Assembly (NCBI RefSeq): GCF_014280435.1
Contig: NZ_CP060388.1
Location: forward strand, 1,798,001-1,862,000
DNA from: Sphingobium sp. KCTC 72723
Lineage (GTDB): Bacteria; Pseudomonadota; Alphaproteobacteria; Sphingomonadales; Sphingomonadaceae
Reading direction: 5' to 3'
Length of the DNA: 64,000 bases
Position 1 is the stretch's first letter. Each line of letters opens with the position of its first letter. Shown here piece after piece: positions 1 to 12,555 of this stretch. The notes beneath the pieces were generated by a model. It was given only the letters and a program-made list of their open reading frames with translations. It made no database searches and was not told where the DNA came from. Both the position numbers and the translations under genes were made by a program.

Positions 1-1056
<1,056 letters not shown>

Positions 1057-1140
1057 GGGACTGGCGGGCGCTGCCTTGCAGCGGCGCCCCCTCCCCCCTT
1101 GTTCGCCCCAAGAATTTTGCCCTCATGAGGGAATGCAATA

Positions 1141-5397
<4,257 letters not shown>

Positions 5398-5408
5398 ACC
5401 CTATGAAA

Positions 5409-5446
5409 GCCTGTGCGCGGCACCCCGTCGGGGACCGCGCGCAGGC
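5409..5446 (+). other. Long GC-rich hairpin just after rpoC
   Basis: GCCTGTGCGCGG at 5409-5420 pairs with CCGCGCGCAGGC at 5435-5446 (one G-U), and the loop itself holds a CCCC/GGGG mini-stem. It starts 12 bases after the rpoC stop and has no T-run after it. It may protect or process the mRNA 3' end ahead of the real terminator. The fold is visible in the sequence; the role is inferred. Confidence 0.6.
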
Positions 5447-5473
5447 TTATCGCTCCTGTTCAAGGAGCGACGT

Positions 5474-5513
5474 AAAAACCCGCCAGACGCCCATTGCGTC
5501 CCGGCGGGTTTTT
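5474..5513 (+). terminator. Rho-independent terminator of rpoBC
   Basis: AAAAACCCGCC (5474-5484) pairs perfectly with GGCGGGTTTTT (5503-5513) across an 18-base loop, and the second arm runs into TTTTTCTTTT. This is a textbook intrinsic terminator, 77 bases after the rpoC stop. The symmetric A- and T-runs allow some function in both directions. Confidence 0.9.
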
Positions 5514-5546
5514 CTTTTGGGGTGACGCGATCTGCCAAAAACCAGC

Positions 5547-5575
5547 TTGACCCTCATCAAAACCCAGCCTATTGG
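5547..5575 (+). promoter_or_regulatory. Predicted promoter of tRNA-Gln
   Basis: TTGACC at 5547-5552 and TATTGG at 5570-5575 are 17 bases apart, the ideal spacing for the housekeeping sigma factor. Transcription would start near 5582, about 27 bases before the mature tRNA. It sits right after the rpoBC terminator, so the tRNA is an independent unit. Confidence 0.6.
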
Positions 5576-5608
5576 CGGCTTCCCAAGCGGTTGACCCGCC
5601 AGGATTGA

Positions 5609-5682
5609 TGCCCGATCCTCTAATGGTAAGAGAGCGGACTCTGACTCCGTCAATCAAGGTTCGAGTCCTTGTCGGGCATCCA
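5609..5682 (+). tRNA. tRNA-Gln (anticodon CTG)
   Basis: A complete 74-base cloverleaf with the CCA end encoded. The acceptor stem is TGCCCGA (5609-5615) with TCGGGCA (5672-5678), the anticodon stem is GCGGA/TCCGT with loop CTCTGAC giving anticodon CTG, and the T arm is CAAGG-TTCGAGT-CCTTG. It reads CAG codons, the main Gln codon in high-GC genomes. No T-run terminator is seen right after it. Confidence 0.95.
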
Positions 5683-5777
5683 CATTTTTCCGCGCAATGA
5701 GTGCTTGTTCAACGCCATCCCATGTGCTTTAGCAGGCGCGCGGCGGTAATCTGCCACTTGCCTGTCCGGCATATCCG

Positions 5778-6014
5778 TCAGTTGGCCGGTGCAGCCTGAT
5801 TATTGGCGACAGCGCTGTTAGTCGTGTTGACATCGTCAGCGCCGGATTGGCTGGTTATCCAAAAGCCACCAGCAATCACCAGCGCCAGGGCGACGATGAC
5901 CAGCGGCAGGCTGATGCCCAATATGTTGCGGTTGACCTTGGTGGGGGAACCCGACCGCGCTTCTTCGCGCGAGACGTGGATTTCCGGTTCGCCTTGATTG
6001 TCCTGCTTATACAT
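5778..6014 (-). CDS. Small single-pass membrane protein, unknown function
   Basis: A 78-residue protein. The first 28 residues are charged and polar, residues about 31-53 form one hydrophobic helix (ILGISLPLVIVALALVIAGG), and the rest is a short Asn/Ala-rich tail. The charged N-terminus suggests a cytoplasmic start and a periplasmic tail. AAGGAG lies eight bases before the ATG, which supports the start well. It stands alone between tRNA-Gln and another small minus-strand gene. I do not recognise a family. Confidence 0.65.
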   Translation of the reverse strand: MYKQDNQGEPEIHVSREEARSGSPTKVNRNILGISLPLVIVALALVIAGGFWITSQSGADDVNTTNSAVANNQAAPAN

Positions 6015-6106
6015 TTCCGCACTCCTTCATGGGTTTAACATGAAGGGCGGGTCTTAGGTTCCGCTAACCCAATCCGGCAGGCAAGCGGGTCAGGGCCGCA
6101 TGGCAT

Positions 6107-6292
6107 TCACGCATCGTCATGCGGGAAATGTTCTTCCATGCGGCGCTGGGCGTCGGCCATTTCTATCTCGCCGATCAGCAGGGCCGCGTCGCCGGCGGTG
6201 AAGCCGCTGGCCTGGTCGATGATAGCATCCTGGCTAAAACGACCGATAAAGGTCTGGAAACGATCAAGAGCCACTCGAACATCGTTAGTCAT
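6107..6292 (-). CDS. Small hypothetical protein, 61 residues
   Basis: A short soluble protein starting MTNDVRVALDRFQ and ending EEHFPHDDA. It is rich in acidic residues and looks alpha-helical, with no signal peptide, membrane helix or cysteines. I chose the ATG at 6292, preceded by a GGCAGG purine patch, over the in-frame ATG at 6307, which has no Shine-Dalgarno site. It is co-directional with the FAD dehydrogenase gene upstream (stop 6367), 74 bases away, so it could be the last gene of that run. No family recognised. Confidence 0.5.
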   Translation of the reverse strand: MTNDVRVALDRFQTFIGRFSQDAIIDQASGFTAGDAALLIGEIEMADAQRRMEEHFPHDDA

Positions 6293-6366
6293 GCCTGCCT
6301 GTCCCATAATGAGCGTAGGGACAGAGCATATAGGGCGCGCACGGTTTTGCCAGTCTGTAGCAGACT

Positions 6367-7986
6367 CTAGCGCATCATAGCCTGCGCCAGTGCTTCGGCG
6401 ACCTTGATGCCGTCGATCGCGGCGGACAGGATGCCGCCAGCATAGCCTGCCCCCTCCCCCGCCGGATAGAGGCCAGTGACGGAGAGGCTCTGGAAATCCT
6501 TGCCGCGGGTGATGCGGATGGGGGACGATGTGCGGGTTTCCACGCCGGTCATGACCGCGTCGGGATGATCATAACGGTCGATCTGGCGGCCGAACACGGG
6601 TAGCGCTTCGTGGATCGCCTCTATCACGAAATCGGGTAAGCAGGCCGACAGGTCGGTGGGGGTGACGCCCGGCTTGTAGGAGGGGACGACTTCGCCCAGC
6701 GTCGTGGAGGCGCGGCGGGCGAGGAAATCGCCGACCGTCTGCCCCGGCGCCCAGTAGGAGGAACCGCCCGCGAGATAGGCCTGCGATTCCCAATGGCGCT
6801 GAAAATCGATGCCCGCGAGCGGTCCGTCAGGATAGTCGCGGGCCGGGTCGATGCCGACGACGAGCCCGGAATTGGCGTTAAATTCGGCGCGGCTATATTG
6901 GCTCATGCCATTGGTGACGACGCGCCCTTCTTCCGAGGTTGCGGCGACGACGCGGCCGCCCGGACACATGCAAAAGCTGTAGACGGTGCGGCCATTGACG
7001 CAATGATGGGCCAGCGTATAGGCGGCTGCGCCAAGGTCCGGGTGACCCGCGCATGTGCCGTAACGGGCCTTGTCCACCCAGCTTTGCGGATGTTCGATGC
7101 GCACGCCGATGGAAAAGGGCTTGGCTTCGATATGGACGCCCCGGCCATGGAGCATTTCGAAGGTCGGCCGGGCGCTGTGGCCGACGGCCAGGACGACATG
7201 GTCGCTTTCGATAACGGAGCCGTCCTGCAACACCACGCCGCGCAGCGCCTGCGTGCCGTCGCCCTGCCATTCCAGCACCAGATCATCGACGCGATGCTGC
7301 CAGCGATATTCGCCGCCCAGCGCCTCGATCTGACGACGCATGGATTCGACCATGGTGACGAGGCGGAAGGTGCCGATATGGGGGTGCGCTTCCCACAATA
7401 TATCGTCGGGCGCTCCGGCGGCGACAAATTCCTCCAGCACTTTGCGGCCCAGAAAACGGGGGTCTTTCACCCGGCAATAAAGTTTGCCGTCGGAGAAGGT
7501 GCCTGCCCCGCCTTCGCCGAACTGGACGTTGGAATCGGGGTTAAGCTCGGCGCGACGCCATAGCCCCCAGGTGTCCTTGGTGCGTTCACGCACGGCTTTG
7601 CCCCGGTCGAGGATTATGGGGCGGAAGCCCATTTGCGCGAGGATAAGGCCCGCGAACAGGCCGCATGGTCCCGCGCCGATGACGATCGGGCGCTTGCCGC
7701 TCCAGCCGTCAGGCGCATGGGTGACGAAGCGGTAGGCCGTGTCGGGGGTCGGGCGGACATCCTTGTCACCGGCGAAGCGGGCAAGGACAGCGGGTTCGTC
7801 GGCAACATCGACGTCGAACGTATAGACCAGCAGGATCGCGCTGCGGCGGCGGGCGTCATTGCCGCGCCGCACCAGGCTGTGGCTGCGCAGGTCATCGGGC
7901 GCGATGCCAAGGCGGGCGCAGATGGCGGCTGCTATCGCCTTGGCAGGATGGTCGAGGGGCAGGGTAAGGCCGGAAAGGCGGATCAT
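6367..7986 (-). CDS. FAD-dependent dehydrogenase (COG2509-like)
   Basis: A 539-residue flavoprotein. The first 100 residues form a small domain with many basic residues (SLVRRGNDARRRS). An FAD-binding Rossmann motif, IVIGAGPCGLFAGLILAQMG, lies at about residues 101-120, followed by FGEGGAGTFSDGKL and, near the C-terminus, LYPAGEGAGYAGGI, which closes the flavin site. This layout matches the uncharacterised FAD-dependent dehydrogenases of COG2509. The substrate is unknown. The gene starts 41 bases after the stop of the PepSY gene and continues the run TonB receptor, PepSY protein, dehydrogenase. The ATG at 7986 begins MIRLSGLTLPLDHP, a usual start for the family. A longer open frame upstream only overlaps the PepSY gene. 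Confidence 0.85.
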   Translation of the reverse strand: MIRLSGLTLPLDHPAKAIAAAICARLGIAPDDLRSHSLVRRGNDARRRSAILLVYTFDVDVADEPAVLARFAGDKDVRPTPDTAYRFVTHAPDGWSGKRPIVIGAGPCGLFAGLILAQMGFRPIILDRGKAVRERTKDTWGLWRRAELNPDSNVQFGEGGAGTFSDGKLYCRVKDPRFLGRKVLEEFVAAGAPDDILWEAHPHIGTFRLVTMVESMRRQIEALGGEYRWQHRVDDLVLEWQGDGTQALRGVVLQDGSVIESDHVVLAVGHSARPTFEMLHGRGVHIEAKPFSIGVRIEHPQSWVDKARYGTCAGHPDLGAAAYTLAHHCVNGRTVYSFCMCPGGRVVAATSEEGRVVTNGMSQYSRAEFNANSGLVVGIDPARDYPDGPLAGIDFQRHWESQAYLAGGSSYWAPGQTVGDFLARRASTTLGEVVPSYKPGVTPTDLSACLPDFVIEAIHEALPVFGRQIDRYDHPDAVMTGVETRTSSPIRITRGKDFQSLSVTGLYPAGEGAGYAGGILSAAIDGIKVAEALAQAMMR

Positions 7987-8027
7987 GCAGCGCCCATAGT
8001 CGCTCTGCCCCCCAAACGGAAGCACCG

Positions 8028-9308
8028 TCAGGCGGGACGAAGCCGCGCGAGCATCCATTCCCCCGCCAGCGCGGCGAGCATCGACAGGCCAGTGAGCGGA
8101 AACAATAGGCCAAGGCCGATCATCAATGCCGCGACGATCCGCCGGGCGCGCGGGGTCGATGGTGGCAGCGGGGCGAGGCGCCCGTCCCTGCGCCGTTTCC
8201 ACCACAGCAGCGGCGCGGTGAGGCACAGGGCCAGCAGGCAGATGCAGCCCGCCAGCATCAGCAGCCGGTTGACCTCCCCATATTGCTGGCCCTGATGGGT
8301 GGCGATGCCCCATTCCACCGCGCGCGCGCCGGGACCGAACATGCGCCAGTCGATGTCCTGCACCACCGCGCCGCTGGACGCGTCGATCATGATGGCGCGG
8401 GCATCGTCGGCGCGGGTGACGAGCGTGGCGACCAGATAGGGTGCGCCCGACGCGGCGGGCAGGATGAGTTGATAGCCATTCCTGATGCCCCGTTCCGCCG
8501 CGATGCGGGCGACGGCATCGACGCCGATGTCTCCCGGCGCGCGCGATGCCGGTCCCCGTGCTGCGCCGCCTTCGCGCAGGGTCCAGGGCAAAGCATCCTG
8601 CGCCGGGGCGGGCATGGGGATGGTCGCCATTTTCGGGCGGCCCCACTGGTTCGCCGCGACGACGGCGCGCAGGCCGCCGCCCCAGACATCGGTCCATGGC
8701 ATACCCGTAACGGCCAGGAACAGGATGACGCCCGCCGACAGGAAGCCCAGCGTGCCGTGCAGGTCGCGCCAGAACAGGCGGCCCGTCGCTTTGCCCCGGA
8801 TCGCCAGCGCGGGGCTGCCGCGCCGGGGCCAGCGGAGGTAGACGCCGGTGACGCACAGGATGATCGCCCAGCCCGCTACCACCTCCACCAGCCGGTTGCC
8901 GATCGCGCCGGTCAGGGCGAGGCTGTGCAGGTCTTTGACGATCGTCATCACGCCGCCGCCCTGCATCGTGCCGAGCAGGCGTGCGTCTTTGGCGTCAACG
9001 AAGTGGACGATGGGTGCGCCATTTCTCGGCTTGGTCGTGACGCGCCAGCTTTCCTGCGCGGAGGCGGGATGGAGCAATTGGATCGCGTGCTGGCCGCTGG
9101 CGCGTTCGACCGCTGCGATCAGGCGCGAAGGGGCGAGCGGCGCGCCCGGCGTGGAGGTGACATGCACCGGATAGAGCATCGCTTCCACCTCCGGCTTATA
9201 GAGGTAGAGCGCGCCGGTGATCGCCATCAGCGCCAGCACCGGCAGGACGATCAGCCCGGCATAGAAATGCCAGCGCCAGATCGCCCGATAGAAAGCCGTG
9301 TCGGCCAT
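8028..9308 (-). CDS. PepSY-associated inner-membrane protein
   Basis: A 426-residue protein of the PepSY-associated TM helix family, found beside siderophore receptors and thought to help reduce or move iron across the inner membrane. The first helix starts at once (WRWHFYAGLIVLPVLALMAITGALYLY, about residues 9-35), a periplasmic segment follows, and further helices lie near 140-165, 190-215, 335-360 and 375-400. Conserved histidines sit at helix ends (RWHFY, DLHSL, DLHGT, THQGQQ), as expected for heme or metal contacts. GGGGGACGG precedes the ATG at 9308. An ATG at 9326 overlaps the receptor stop as TGATG and is an alternative start. Very likely in one operon with the receptor. Confidence 0.85.
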   Translation of the reverse strand: MADTAFYRAIWRWHFYAGLIVLPVLALMAITGALYLYKPEVEAMLYPVHVTSTPGAPLAPSRLIAAVERASGQHAIQLLHPASAQESWRVTTKPRNGAPIVHFVDAKDARLLGTMQGGGVMTIVKDLHSLALTGAIGNRLVEVVAGWAIILCVTGVYLRWPRRGSPALAIRGKATGRLFWRDLHGTLGFLSAGVILFLAVTGMPWTDVWGGGLRAVVAANQWGRPKMATIPMPAPAQDALPWTLREGGAARGPASRAPGDIGVDAVARIAAERGIRNGYQLILPAASGAPYLVATLVTRADDARAIMIDASSGAVVQDIDWRMFGPGARAVEWGIATHQGQQYGEVNRLLMLAGCICLLALCLTAPLLWWKRRRDGRLAPLPPSTPRARRIVAALMIGLGLLFPLTGLSMLAALAGEWMLARLRPA

Positions 9309-9325
9309 GGTCCGTCCCCCGTTCA

Positions 9326-11359
9326 TCAAAAGCGCGCCCGCACGCCGCCATAGATGGCGCGGCGTTCGACCGGATAGAAAGCGGCGCTGCCTTCGTCCGC
9401 TGCCGTTGCCACAGTGTCGGGCGTGTAGCGGACCAGCGCGCTGATGTCGCCGATCGCGCGCTTGGCGGTCAGGTTGCGCGCGTCCAGGAACAGGGTGAGG
9501 CCATCGCGCAATTGCGCCTGTGCGCCAAGGTTGAGCAGCGCATAGTCGCCCACCCGCTTTGTGTTGGCATAATCGACCCATGCCCCCTGCGGCAGCCATT
9601 CGATGGCGGGCGCGATGCTGAGCCGGTCGGTGCCGAGGCGCAGTTCCGCGCGGTAGAAGTGACGCGGCACCACGGGCAGGCGGTTGTCGCCGAACTGGAT
9701 GTCATTGCGGAACCGGAAATCGCTAAATTGATAGACCTGCCGCAGGGTGGCCCATGGAGTGAGGGTCAGGTCGAGGCCCGCCTCCACCCCCTGATGCCGA
9801 GTCTTGTCCGCGTTGAAGGTGGCGGCGGGGATGACGCCCGCCAGCACGCTATATTGCAGCATTTCGCCGTCTATGTCGGCGCGGTAGAGGCTGATGTCCC
9901 AGCGGGCGATGCCGGCGTGGCCGCGTGTGCCGATTTCGGCGGTCCATGCCCGTTGCGGGCGGACGGGGGTGAAACCGGGCGCGCCGCCCGTCGGCGTCTG
10001 GCTGAGTTCGCTGAAGCCCGGCAATTCTACCGAGCGGCTGTAATTGGCGTAGAATTGGATCGCGTCGGTGGGCTGGTAGAGCAGGCCGAATTTGGGGGCG
10101 AAGGCGTCGAAGCTGTCTTTGCCGCTGCGCGCCGGGGCGAAGCGGTTGTCGATGCGGCGTTCGCCATGGGTGTGGATGCCGCCCGCGATCAGCCACAGGC
10201 CGGGCAAGGGCGCGATGCGGGCTTCGCCATAGCTGTTGATCGTTTGTGCGGTGGGAATCTGGTACGCGGTCGGCGCGCCCGGATTGCCGCCGATATTGAC
10301 GAATTGCCGTGACGCGCCGCTGCCAAAGCGGGCCTGACTGCCCAGCGTCAGTTCGACCGGCAGTCCGTAGAGATCGCTCGCCAGATCAAGGCTGGCGAAC
10401 CCGCCCCAGACCTGCGCCTTCTGGTCGATCAGCTGAAAAATCGGATGGTCGAGCGCTTTGGCAGCGTAGAACAGGCCGAAGCTGGCCTGCCCGGTGCCAA
10501 GGTCGATCGTGGTGCGATTTTGCAGGCGGATCGAATCGATATTGCGGGCCTGACCGCCTGCGAAATTACCCTTGGCCGGGTTATTGCGCACGTCGCGCTC
10601 GCTCAGCGCCCCGGCGAGTTTCTGGCGGATCGACTGGGCGCTGGCAGTGAAGCGGGTTTCGATGCGGTCGGTGATGCGGATACCGACATTGCCGTTGAAG
10701 CGCAGGGATTTGCGGTTGCCATGGGCGCGTTCGCTGTCGGACTGGTCGGCGGTGATCGCGACGAAGACGTCGCCGCCCGCATCGGCATGGCCATAGGCTG
10801 CCTTGGCGCGCAGCGTATCGAAGCTGCCGCCGTCGAGGCGCAGGTCGATGCCCGGCGCGCTGCGCCCGGTGGGCGTTACGGCGTTGATCGCGCCGCCCAG
10901 CGTGGAGCCGCCATAGCGCAGCGCGTTGGCCCCGCGATAGACTTCGATATGTTGGAAAACCTGCGGGTCGAGTTCCTGAAAATCGCCATTATCGTCGGCC
11001 ATGTTGATGGGGACGCCATCCTGCAACAGGGTCAGCCCGCGCATATGGAAGCCGCGCGACAGGCCGGATCCGCGAATGGAAATCCGCACTTCCTGCCCGA
11101 AGCGCGGCTGGGTGTAGACGCCGGGCGAAAAGGCCAGCGCATCGCGCAGCGAGACGGTGAGGCGGTTTTCGAAATCGGTGGCGGGGATGAGGCTGACACC
11201 GCCGGGGGTGCGCTGGACGCGGGCGGTGGCTTCATCCGCCAAGGCGGTGGCGGTGACGATGATGCGGTTCTGGTCGGGGGGGTCGTCCGCGAGGGCGGGG
11301 ATGGGCGACAGGGCAAGGGCGCACAGCGACAGGCTGCGCATGGTCTGGATGGGACGCAT
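9326..11359 (-). CDS. TonB-dependent outer-membrane receptor
   Basis: A 677-residue receptor. A signal peptide spans about residues 1-24 (cut after ALA|DD). The TonB box region (NRIIVTATALAD) and the plug domain (TPGGVSLIP to about residue 165) follow, then a long beta barrel with alternating aromatic residues, ending in YGGVRARF with a C-terminal Phe, the usual outer-membrane sorting signal. The ligand cannot be read from the sequence; the PepSY partner suggests a ferric siderophore or other iron complex. The first ATG at 11359 has a weak AGG patch upstream; MRSLSLC at 11341 is an alternative. It is the first gene of the receptor-PepSY-dehydrogenase run. Confidence 0.9.
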   Translation of the reverse strand: MRPIQTMRSLSLCALALSPIPALADDPPDQNRIIVTATALADEATARVQRTPGGVSLIPATDFENRLTVSLRDALAFSPGVYTQPRFGQEVRISIRGSGLSRGFHMRGLTLLQDGVPINMADDNGDFQELDPQVFQHIEVYRGANALRYGGSTLGGAINAVTPTGRSAPGIDLRLDGGSFDTLRAKAAYGHADAGGDVFVAITADQSDSERAHGNRKSLRFNGNVGIRITDRIETRFTASAQSIRQKLAGALSERDVRNNPAKGNFAGGQARNIDSIRLQNRTTIDLGTGQASFGLFYAAKALDHPIFQLIDQKAQVWGGFASLDLASDLYGLPVELTLGSQARFGSGASRQFVNIGGNPGAPTAYQIPTAQTINSYGEARIAPLPGLWLIAGGIHTHGERRIDNRFAPARSGKDSFDAFAPKFGLLYQPTDAIQFYANYSRSVELPGFSELSQTPTGGAPGFTPVRPQRAWTAEIGTRGHAGIARWDISLYRADIDGEMLQYSVLAGVIPAATFNADKTRHQGVEAGLDLTLTPWATLRQVYQFSDFRFRNDIQFGDNRLPVVPRHFYRAELRLGTDRLSIAPAIEWLPQGAWVDYANTKRVGDYALLNLGAQAQLRDGLTLFLDARNLTAKRAIGDISALVRYTPDTVATAADEGSAAFYPVERRAIYGGVRARF

Positions 11360-11449
11360 GATGGATTTAACCTACTGATATATTTTGATTTTGTGATGTT
11401 CCCCGATTGGTGAGTGCTATCGCGTGTGAAACACACCTCATTTTACTGC

Positions 11450-11537
11450 GTCATGCTGAACTTGTTTCAGCATCCATCTCGCCCCAAAAGCAGCTGCTTG
11501 TGACGAGAGATGGATCCTGAAACGAGTTCAGGATGAC
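11450..11537. repeat. Large imperfect inverted repeat (extragenic hairpin)
   Basis: A 31-base left arm at 11450-11480 (begins GTCATGCTGAACTTG) pairs with a right arm at 11507-11537 with about three mismatches. The loop contains the small palindrome AAGCAGCTGCTT. It lies in the 228-base gap between the TonB receptor and the DUF2946-like gene. Such GTCAT-CTGAAC elements are scattered between genes in many sphingomonads. It could end transcription from 11588 or stabilise mRNA. Nothing else is evident in the gap. Confidence 0.8.
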
Positions 11538-11587
11538 GATGAAGGTGGGGATAGCTTCATATGCGATAGTCGGGGAGCGTTTGGGAA

Positions 11588-11992
11588 TCAGTAGGCAATT
11601 GGCGGCCCGGACGAAGGCGGGGGCGGTGCGGCCATGCGGGCGATCAGGCCGGTCTTGAGCGCGAAGGCGATGGGACCGAAGGCCAACTGCCATGCGGGCA
11701 GGGTCAGGTCGGCGGCGACGAGCGGCGGGACCAGCGGCTGGATCGACGCGGCGAAGGGGCAATGTTGTTGCCCGGTCATGCCATCGTCAGGATCGCCCTT
11801 GCCCGGTGCCTGTTCGCGCGGGACGACGACATTGACAGCGCCCTGCCCGGTGCAGAGTGTGACCACCACGCCCTTTGCCGTGCGGACCGGCATGAAACCG
11901 GCGGGCGCGATCAGCTGGATGGCGAGGACGAGCAGCGCCATGGCGGCAAGCAGGCCGCGCGCGGTGCTGGAATGTCGGATCGCCCCCGTCAT
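11588..11992 (-). CDS. DUF2946-like small membrane/periplasmic protein
   Basis: A 134-residue protein starting MTGAIRHSSTARGLLAAMALLVLAIQLIAP. Residues about 12-32 form a signal anchor. A Cys in TLCTGQGAV and the later QQHCPFAASIQPL, with Cys and His close together, match the pattern of DUF2946 proteins, which are often found beside TonB receptors and may concern metal handling. The frame is open to an ATG at 12064, but that would run into the merR promoter, so I take the ATG at 11992 with an AGGGCG patch upstream. It lies 228 bases upstream of the TonB receptor in the same direction. The family call is moderate. Confidence 0.6.
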   Translation of the reverse strand: MTGAIRHSSTARGLLAAMALLVLAIQLIAPAGFMPVRTAKGVVVTLCTGQGAVNVVVPREQAPGKGDPDDGMTGQQHCPFAASIQPLVPPLVAADLTLPAWQLAFGPIAFALKTGLIARMAAPPPPSSGPPIAY

Positions 11993-12065
11993 GACCCAGC
12001 GCCCTAGCGGCGAGCTGCCCCCCTGTCCATTGGGGCAAAAGGCCCATGGCGCGCGACCATTCACC

Positions 12066-12094
12066 TTGACGTAAACGTAAAGCGTTGCTACATC
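12066..12094 (+). promoter_or_regulatory. merR promoter with palindromic MerR-type operator
   Basis: TTGACG (12066-12071) and TACATC (12089-12094) are 17 bases apart and fit a housekeeping promoter. The same DNA holds the dyad TTGACGTAAACGTAAA (12066-12081), a form close to the operators of LiuR-type MerR regulators of acyl-CoA catabolism. Transcription would start at about 12101, on or next to the ATG at 12102, so the mRNA is probably leaderless. The match to LiuR sites is from memory of the family, not computed. Confidence 0.65.
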
Positions 12095-12101
12095 GCCCTA
12101 C

Positions 12102-12512
12102 ATGGACAAGCGCAGCAGCATCGCCGGGATCGAATTGCCCGACCATAGCGAACGGGAAACCTATACCATCACCGATTTGAGCGAGGAGTTCGGAGTCACT
12201 GCCCGCGCCCTGCGCTTTTACGAGGATGAAGGGTTGATCGCGCCGGAACGCCACGGCCTGTCGCGCATCTATTCGCGGCGCGACCGGGCGCGGCTGGCGT
12301 GGATTTTACGCGGCAAGCGCGTGGGGTTCAGCCTGACCGAAATTCGCGAGATGATCGACCTGTATGACGCGGACGAAGCGCATGAGGCGCAGCGGCGGGT
12401 GACAGTGGACAAGTGCCGCGCACGCATTGCGCTGCTGACCCGGCAGAAGGACGATATCGACGCGGCCATCGCCGAACTGGCGGCCTTCGTCGAAACCATC
12501 GAGCAGAAATAA
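12102..12512 (+). CDS. MerR-family transcription regulator (LiuR-like)
   Basis: A 136-residue regulator. The winged helix-turn-helix is at about residues 20-60 (YTITDLSEEFGVTARALRFYEDEGLI, then LSRIYSRRDRARLAWILRGKRVGFSL). A coiled dimer helix follows (about 85-130, RARIALLTRQKDDIDAAIAEL). There is no metal-binding C-terminal cysteine cluster, so this is not a metal sensor; the sequence best fits the LiuR-type regulators of fatty- or branched-chain acyl-CoA catabolism. It sits 43 bases upstream of an acyl-CoA dehydrogenase gene, its likely target. An operator-like dyad in its own promoter suggests autoregulation. There is no Shine-Dalgarno site, in keeping with a leaderless message. Confidence 0.85.
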   Translation: MDKRSSIAGIELPDHSERETYTITDLSEEFGVTARALRFYEDEGLIAPERHGLSRIYSRRDRARLAWILRGKRVGFSLTEIREMIDLYDADEAHEAQRRVTVDKCRARIALLTRQKDDIDAAIAELAAFVETIEQK

Positions 12513-12555
12513 GCCCCTACCCCTACTCAATTAAAAAACATCGCAGGAGAAGACC

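Noticed and set aside
7987..8856. 290-residue N-terminal extension of the FAD dehydrogenase
   Set aside because: The frame is open but overlaps the PepSY gene entirely and reads as Arg/Pro-rich shadow; the family start is at 7986.
11993..12064. Longer start for the DUF2946-like gene
   Set aside because: It would overlap the merR operator and promoter, and the extra residues add nothing family-like.
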